Below, in pieces: positions 5,719-8,929 of a stretch of 8,929 nt of DNA. Each line of letters opens with the position of its first letter. The stretch's first letter is position 1. A program made the position numbers and the translations under genes. This stretch comes from Bacteroidota bacterium (GTDB lineage: Bacteria; Bacteroidota; Bacteroidia; Chitinophagales; Chitinophagaceae): contig JAGWTX010000065.1 in NCBI GenBank assembly GCA_028875955.1, positions 1-8,929 on the forward strand. The letters run 5' to 3'. The notes under the pieces are model-generated. The model saw only the letters and a list, made by a program, of their open reading frames with translations, did no database searches and was not told the origin of the DNA.

Positions 5719-7092
5719 TTATCCTGCGGAAGGAAGGATAACCGTGATCAGTATGTTTCCGGGTTCTGCTATCTCTGCCTTGATTTCGCCTTTGTGCAAA
5801 AGAAGGATGCGCCGGGTAAGGGAAAGACCCAGACCATACCCTTTTTCATTGCTGGCATTGGAGCCACGCTGAAAAGGCTGGAAGATACTTTCCAGTTCCG
5901 CCGGATCGAAGGCGGCATAGGTGTTTGAAAAAAGGACCACAATATTTTTCCCGATAAAGGACAAGGAGATCTTGATCAGGTGGTTGCTGGCATATTTGCA
6001 GCCATTTTCAGACAGGTTACGGAAGGCTGACAACAACAGGTCATAGTTTCCATTCACCGTACAGAAATTCTCATCCTCCGGTAATTCATCAAAATAGGTC
6101 TGTACCTGGTATTCGGGAGATATTTTTTTCATCAGGAAGGGGAGCTCCATGATGATCTCATCAATGCGAACGGATTCTGTTTGAATCGCACCCCCCCGGG
6201 CTGTTCGGGCGATATTCAGCAACTGCTGGGTAAGAGAGCTCATGTGGCGGGTATCCGCCTGCACAGATTCCAGGACAGCCAGGTATTCTTCGTTGCTTCT
6301 TTCCTTTCTGAGTGTAACATCAATCTGGTTGATCACGGAAGTCAGGGGAGTGGACAGTTCATGCGATGCGTTGGAAATAAAACGGCCCTGTATCTCAAAG
6401 GATTCCTGTAACCGTTCCAGCAGGTTATTAAAAGTTACTGCCAGCAGGTTCCACTCGTCTTTTACACCTGATTCGGGTAAGCGGTTTTGAATATTTGTGG
6501 CGGAAATATTGTTTACTGCCTGTGCAATGTTTTCAATGGGTTTGAGCAACCGCCTGCTGAAAAGCCAGCCAGTGAGAAATGACAACACCGATCCTGCAAG
6601 AAATGCCAGCAAGAGGCTTTTCTGTAATTCTGCAAGGTTATCATGACCGTTTTCATCGATCGCTGAAATCACCACCACGATCGGGAAGGGCCCTTCCATA
6701 TAATAGATGGCGACGAGTTGTTTGTTATCCAGTGTGGTGGAGATGAAATTCTGCGACCGCACTTTATTCAGCAATTCCGTACCAATGGCCACGGTATCCT
6801 GATAATTTTTCGCGAATCGATAAATGCGGCTATTCCTGTTATTATAAATGTTGATGGTTTCCGCTACCCGCAAACTGGTTGTGGAGCTGTCCAGCTTGGA
6901 TAAAAGGTCATAGTCGTCCGGGGGGAGTTTAAAGATCAGGGAGGCAACGGTAAGTGCCCGGTTATACAGTCGTTTTGTAAAATCCGTTTTTTGCTGGGAA
7001 GCTGTGAAGTAATAGATGAAGATGCAAACCGCAGCCAAAACGACAAGGGTAACCAGCATAAAGGCAGATATGATCTTAAACCTCACTTTCAT
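5719..7092 (-). CDS. Sensor histidine kinase of a two-component system (HAMP-HisKA-HATPase)
   Basis: This is a 457-residue inner-membrane sensor kinase. TM1 lies at about 8-30 and TM2 at about 158-179, enclosing a roughly 125-residue extracytoplasmic sensor region that I do not recognise. A HAMP linker follows at about 180-232, then HisKA with the phospho-acceptor H244 in F-I-S-N-A-S-H-E-L-S-T-P-L. The ATPase domain has an N-box with N359 and N363 (R-N-L-S-E-N-G), an F-box (I-F-Q-P-F at 403-407) and a G2 box (G-Y-G-L-G-L at 418-423). The G1 box, normally D-x-G-x-G, reads N-T-Y-A-A near 390-394: Asp is Asn and both glycines are lost. Variants with Asn at this place occur in related kinases, but loss of the glycines is unusual. 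It starts 2 nt after the response-regulator stop, so the two are translated from one transcript. A run of seven G on the coding strand (6197-6191) falls at residues about 299-301. No clear terminator follows the stop, so some readthrough into operon A is possible. Confidence 0.94.
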   Translation of the reverse strand: MKVRFKIISAFMLVTLVVLAAVCIFIYYFTASQQKTDFTKRLYNRALTVASLIFKLPPDDYDLLSKLDSSTTSLRVAETINIYNNRNSRIYRFAKNYQDTVAIGTELLNKVRSQNFISTTLDNKQLVAIYYMEGPFPIVVVISAIDENGHDNLAELQKSLLLAFLAGSVLSFLTGWLFSRRLLKPIENIAQAVNNISATNIQNRLPESGVKDEWNLLAVTFNNLLERLQESFEIQGRFISNASHELSTPLTSVINQIDVTLRKERSNEEYLAVLESVQADTRHMSSLTQQLLNIARTARGGAIQTESVRIDEIIMELPFLMKKISPEYQVQTYFDELPEDENFCTVNGNYDLLLSAFRNLSENGCKYASNHLIKISLSFIGKNIVVLFSNTYAAFDPAELESIFQPFQRGSNASNEKGYGLGLSLTRRILLLHKGEIKAEIAEPGNILITVILPSAG

Positions 7093-7094
7093 GG

Positions 7095-7778
7095 TCAGTC
7101 GTGTTCTTTCATGATATAACCAAAACCAACCTGCGTATGAATCAGTTTGGGGTCAAAGTTTTTGTCGATCTTTTTCCGGAGATAATTGATATACACATCG
7201 ATGGTGTTGGTATTGGTATCAAAATCAATATTCCAGACATGTTCCCCGATATCGGCCCGGCTTACCACCCTTCTTTTGTTTCTGAGCAGGTATTCCAGTA
7301 ACAGGAATTCCTTGGCAGTAAGCGGTATGACAATGCCTGAACGGGTTACCTGTTTGGTGTCCAGGTTCATTTCCAGGTCAGCCAATTGCAATAGGTTGCC
7401 AACGGGCAGGTTTTCCTGCTGACTTCTCCGAAGAAGGGCGCGGATACGAACGATCAGTTCATCAAATGAAAAGGGTTTGACCATGTAGTCATCCGCTCCG
7501 GCATCAAAACCTTCCACCTTATCGGGTACGGATCCGAAAGTTGTGAGCATCAAAACAGGTACGGATTTGTTCTGCTGACGGATGATCTTGCACAGTTCGA
7601 TGCCATTGATGCCCGGGAGGTTGATATCCAGTATGACCAGGTCGTATTTTTGTTGCGCAAACATTTTCTCCCCCATGGTGCCGTCGTAGGCAACATTCAC
7701 TTCATAGGATAATTCCCCGAGACCTTTTTTCAGTGAGTCTGCGATCTTTTTTTCATCTTCTACAATTAGGATTTCCAT
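7095..7778 (-). CDS. OmpR/PhoB-family response regulator
   Basis: This is a 227-residue transcription factor with a receiver domain (1-117) and a winged-helix DNA-binding domain (about 127-225). The receiver is complete: acidic pair D8-E9, phospho-acceptor D51 (L-D-I-N-L-P-G), T79 and K101 (V-K-P-F). The output domain shows the OmpR-type core L-T-A-K-E-F-L-L-L-E-Y-L-L and ends Y-I-N-Y-L-R-K-K-I-D...V-G-F-G-Y-I, typical of Trans_reg_C. Length is normal for the family. It is the first gene of a pair with the kinase (2-nt gap), and should be phosphorylated by it. OmpR/PhoB-type proteins bind tandem direct repeats spaced about 11 bp, which is the arrangement seen upstream of both Usp operons in this window; its own upstream region has no such repeat. 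The signal sensed is unknown. Confidence 0.96.
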   Translation of the reverse strand: MEILIVEDEKKIADSLKKGLGELSYEVNVAYDGTMGEKMFAQQKYDLVILDINLPGINGIELCKIIRQQNKSVPVLMLTTFGSVPDKVEGFDAGADDYMVKPFSFDELIVRIRALLRRSQQENLPVGNLLQLADLEMNLDTKQVTRSGIVIPLTAKEFLLLEYLLRNKRRVVSRADIGEHVWNIDFDTNTNTIDVYINYLRKKIDKNFDPKLIHTQVGFGYIMKEHD

Positions 7779-7802
7779 AGTGACTGAATATAGCGATTCT
7801 CC

Positions 7803-7833
7803 GGAAATTATGAACCGGAACAGTGATAGACAA
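7803..7833 (-). promoter_or_regulatory. Weak candidate promoter for the response regulator-kinase operon
   Basis: On the minus strand, TTG (7833-7831) is followed after 20 nt by TAATTTCC (7810-7803), a partial match to TAnnTTTG with two mismatches. The spacing fits the Bacteroidota housekeeping promoter and would give a leader of about 18 nt. The weak -7 element keeps this tentative. Confidence 0.25.
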
Positions 7834-7873
7834 GGGATATCTGACCGGGATAATGGCCAGGGGGCATGTTTTC

Positions 7874-7922
7874 AAAAAAATACCCTGATGTTTTTGTAAG
7901 TCGCTTTACAAAAATATCAGGG
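7874..7922 (-). terminator. Strong intrinsic terminator of tatA
   Basis: Arms CCCTGATGTTTTTGTAA (7883-7899) and TTACAAAAATATCAGGG (7906-7922) pair over 17 bp with a single mismatch in DNA that becomes a U-G wobble in RNA, around a 6-nt loop. On the minus strand the hairpin is followed by TA and then T7 (7880-7874). It begins 22 nt after the tatA stop, so it terminates tatA and insulates the downstream regulator-kinase operon. There is no T run on the plus-strand side. Confidence 0.88.
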
Positions 7923-7944
7923 CAGAACAAATGATACCAGTGTG

Positions 7945-8136
7945 TTATTTTACCACACTATCCTTCACTTCATTCACGCTGTCTTTGATTTCGCTGGTAA
8001 TCTTCTCTTTAGCATCATTAAATTCGCGGATACCTTTTCCCAGGCCCCTCATAAATTCCGGTATTTTTCTGCCACCAAATAAAACCAGTACAACCACTGC
8101 AATCAAAAGAATTTCCTGAAACCCTAAATTTCCCAT
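7945..8136 (-). CDS. tatA: Twin-arginine translocase subunit TatA/TatE family
   Basis: This is a 63-residue pore-forming component of the Tat system, which moves folded proteins across the inner membrane. The order is diagnostic: short N-terminus (M-G-N-L-G-F-Q-E), one membrane helix (about 9-21, I-L-L-I-A-V-V-V-L-V-L-F), the F-G-G-R-K-I-P hinge, then an amphipathic helix (F-M-R-G-L-G-K-G-I-R-E-F) and a charged tail (about 40-63). Start: the frame is open further upstream to a GTG at 8181, but the ATG at 8136 gives the canonical TatA N-terminus, and the extension would run over the candidate promoter. It is monocistronic: own promoter candidate upstream, strong terminator downstream. No tatC is in the window, so the partner must be encoded elsewhere. 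Similar length to other short TatA/E proteins. Confidence 0.95.
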   Translation of the reverse strand: MGNLGFQEILLIAVVVLVLFGGRKIPEFMRGLGKGIREFNDAKEKITSEIKDSVNEVKDSVVK

Positions 8137-8170
8137 GACAAGTATGTTTAATATTTGAAAAATGAATAGG

Positions 8171-8201
8171 CTAAAGTACACGATCGGAAACTAACAGACA
8201 A
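8171..8201 (-). promoter_or_regulatory. Candidate Bacteroidota-type promoter of tatA
   Basis: On the minus strand, TTG (8201-8199), a 20-nt spacer, then TACTTTAG (8178-8171), which matches TAnnTTTG at all but one position. The predicted start near 8165 leaves a leader of about 29 nt before the ATG at 8136. This also argues against the upstream GTG start. Confidence 0.45.
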
Positions 8202-8239
8202 CAGTTTCAGGCGGGATAAAACATATCCTTAACAGACAA
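8192..8239. repeat. 10-bp direct repeat TAACAGACAA in the tatA/CBM48 divergent region
   Basis: Exact copies lie at 8192-8201 and 8230-8239, 38 bp start to start. The first copy overlaps the TTG of the tatA promoter candidate (it reads TTGTCTGTTA on the minus strand). It could be a regulator half-site or chance; nothing else supports a function. Confidence 0.25.
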
Positions 8240-8270
8240 TCGGCTCTTATTGACTTTATATTGAGCTTGA

Positions 8271-8296
8271 AGGGACCAGACCCTGCTGGTTTTTTT
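8271..8296 (+). terminator. Orphan terminator-like hairpin (plus strand)
   Basis: ACCAG (8275-8279) pairs with CTGGT (8286-8290) around a 6-nt loop, extendable by G-U pairs from GGG, and is followed by an unbroken T7 (8290-8296). The form is that of an intrinsic terminator reading rightwards. No plus-strand gene lies upstream of it; it sits between divergent genes and ahead of the candidate promoter of the CBM48 gene. It could end a short untranslated RNA or an early attenuated transcript. Confidence 0.4.
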
Positions 8297-8354
8297 ACCA
8301 TTCTTTTATCAGCGCCCTACATATAATCATTTTTTTAATTTTACCTGTATGCCC

Positions 8355-8383
8355 TTGATTTGCATTAGGTAGGGTTACTTTTC
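8355..8383 (+). promoter_or_regulatory. Candidate promoter of the CBM48 gene
   Basis: TTG (8355-8357), an 18-nt spacer and TACTTTTC (8376-8383), one mismatch from TAnnTTTG. The implied transcript start near 8390 gives a leader of about 32 nt, similar to that predicted for tatA. The region before it (8137-8354) is otherwise non-coding. Confidence 0.35.
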
Positions 8384-8421
8384 CCGTATAAATGTATTAA
8401 GGTTTAGAAAGCAAGATAAAA

Positions 8422-8712
8422 ATGATACAAAAAACATATTTTAAGACAAAAGATTACAGCAAAGTAAAATTTTCAATCAACGTTGAAAATGCAGAAACCG
8501 TAGAGATTTTTGGATTGAACAACGATTGGAATACGCCTGTGGAGTTGAAAAAAAAGAAGGATGGCAGTTTTAGCTGTGACCTGAATTTACCCAAAAACAC
8601 CAGCCAGGAATTCAAATACCGCATCAATGGTACGGAATGGATCAATGATCCTGCTGCAGATAGTGAAAGTCCGAATGTGTATGGCGGAACGAATAGTGTG
8701 ATCTCTGTATAA
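8422..8712 (+). CDS. Stand-alone CBM48 / isoamylase early-set (AMPK-beta-like glycogen-binding) protein
   Basis: A 96-residue single-domain protein with no signal peptide, membrane segment or catalytic domain. It shows the immunoglobulin-like early-set pattern: V-K-F-S-I-N-V...A-E-T-V-E-I-F-G-L-N-N-D-W, D-G-S-F-S-C-D-L-N-L-P, E-F-K-Y-R-I-N-G-T-E-W and a final N-S-V-I-S-V strand. By alignment with the AMPK beta carbohydrate-binding module (from memory), the glycogen-contact residues correspond to W36, K65, W73 and N91, all present, so binding of glycogen or another alpha-glucan is plausible. Normally this module precedes branching or debranching enzymes; here it stands alone and probably acts as an accessory or targeting protein. 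It is the only plus-strand gene, divergent from tatA. The ATG at 8422 is preceded by an A-rich leader without a Shine-Dalgarno. It looks more A+T-rich than the genes to its left. Confidence 0.9.
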   Translation: MIQKTYFKTKDYSKVKFSINVENAETVEIFGLNNDWNTPVELKKKKDGSFSCDLNLPKNTSQEFKYRINGTEWINDPAADSESPNVYGGTNSVISV

Positions 8713-8746
8713 GCATATTCGTTAAATCTGTTTCATGATTCAAATT

Positions 8747-8778
8747 TTTCAGGATTAGATTCACTACTAATCCTGAAA
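8747..8778. terminator. Hairpin after the CBM48 gene, possible bidirectional terminator
   Basis: TTTCAGGATTAG (8747-8758) and CTAATCCTGAAA (8767-8778) are a perfect 12-bp inverted repeat with an 8-nt loop, starting 35 nt after the CBM48 stop. The following plus-strand sequence (TTGACATGTTCTTTC) has only a broken T run, so efficiency is uncertain. Confidence 0.5.
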
Positions 8779-8785
8779 TTGACAT

Positions 8786-8826
8786 GTTCTTTCTAAAGAA
8801 CAATAGAAACCTTTTTTTCAAAAAAG
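8786..8826. repeat. Two adjacent A+T-rich inverted repeats
   Basis: GTTCTTT-CT-AAAGAAC (8786-8801) is followed by CTTTTTT-TC-AAAAAAG (8811-8826). The second supplies a T7 run downstream of the first on the plus strand, so together they may back up the 8747-8778 hairpin as a terminator for the CBM48 gene. Confidence 0.35.
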
Positions 8827-8929
8827 TTGCATCCCGCTTTCATCCCTCCTTTTCACCGCTTATCTTGAATTGCATTCTTTGGTTTTGTTGTATTTTCCTA
8901 TTTTCGTTGCGCTTTCCCGTTAGACAAAC

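Larger units (their letters stand above)
8713..8929. other. Non-coding tail after the CBM48 gene; possible edge of a convergent gene
   Basis: It holds several inverted repeats listed separately and no firm gene. On the minus strand one frame is open from the window edge (8929) to a TGA at 8842-8840. It encodes about 29 mostly charged residues and could be the tail of a gene lying to the right, or chance. If real, the hairpins at 8747-8826 would be a shared convergent terminator region. Confidence 0.3.

Noticed and set aside
8137..8181. GTG start giving a 78-residue TatA
   Set aside because: It would add 15 hydrophobic residues before the canonical TatA N-terminus and overlap the best promoter candidate.
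8840..8929. Minus-strand open frame reaching the right edge (about 29 residues)
   Set aside because: It is short, has no recognisable motif and cannot be distinguished from chance without the neighbouring sequence.

Overview
This window looks like chromosomal DNA of a Bacteroidota species, probably a Chitinophaga-like or Sphingobacteria-like lineage. The support is indirect. Upstream regions are A-rich with weak Shine-Dalgarno sequences. Candidate promoters fit the Bacteroidota pattern (TTG, about 20 nt, TAnnTTTG). The gene families (tandem-domain universal stress proteins, a GNAT-nitrilase fusion, a stand-alone CBM48 protein and a lone TatA) are also typical of that group. No tRNA, rRNA, CRISPR array, transposase or phage gene was found.

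Layout: nearly everything is on the minus strand, so transcription runs from right to left. At the right end a small CBM48 (glycogen-binding type) gene lies on the plus strand at 8422-8712. It is divergent from tatA (8136-7945), which ends in a strong intrinsic terminator at 7874-7922. Next comes a two-component pair: an OmpR/PhoB-type response regulator (7778-7095) and a membrane histidine kinase (7092-5719), 2 nt apart. Then comes 'operon A': a small membrane/coiled-coil protein (5621-5343), a GNAT acetyltransferase-nitrilase fusion (5338-3770) and a tandem Usp protein (3752-2844), closed by an intrinsic terminator at 2771-2806. 'Operon B' follows with two more tandem Usp proteins (2685-1828 and 1817-942). 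The left edge holds the N-terminal 235 residues of a CPA1-type Na+/H+ antiporter (707 to beyond 1).

The most interesting signal is regulatory. Operons A and B share a nearly identical 22-bp element (20/22 identical) at almost the same distance from their start codons. In both places the element continues as four TTYTAAT-like heptamers spaced about 11 bp apart, which is the architecture of OmpR/PhoB-family operators. The only regulator in the window is an OmpR/PhoB-type response regulator immediately upstream, so a local stress regulon driven by this two-component system is a testable inference.

The theme of the cluster is stress or energy limitation: nucleotide-binding Usp proteins, ion/pH homeostasis, an uncharacterised amidase-like enzyme fused to an acetyltransferase, a sensor kinase and a glycogen-binding module. 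Their working together is inferred from position and the shared element, not demonstrated.
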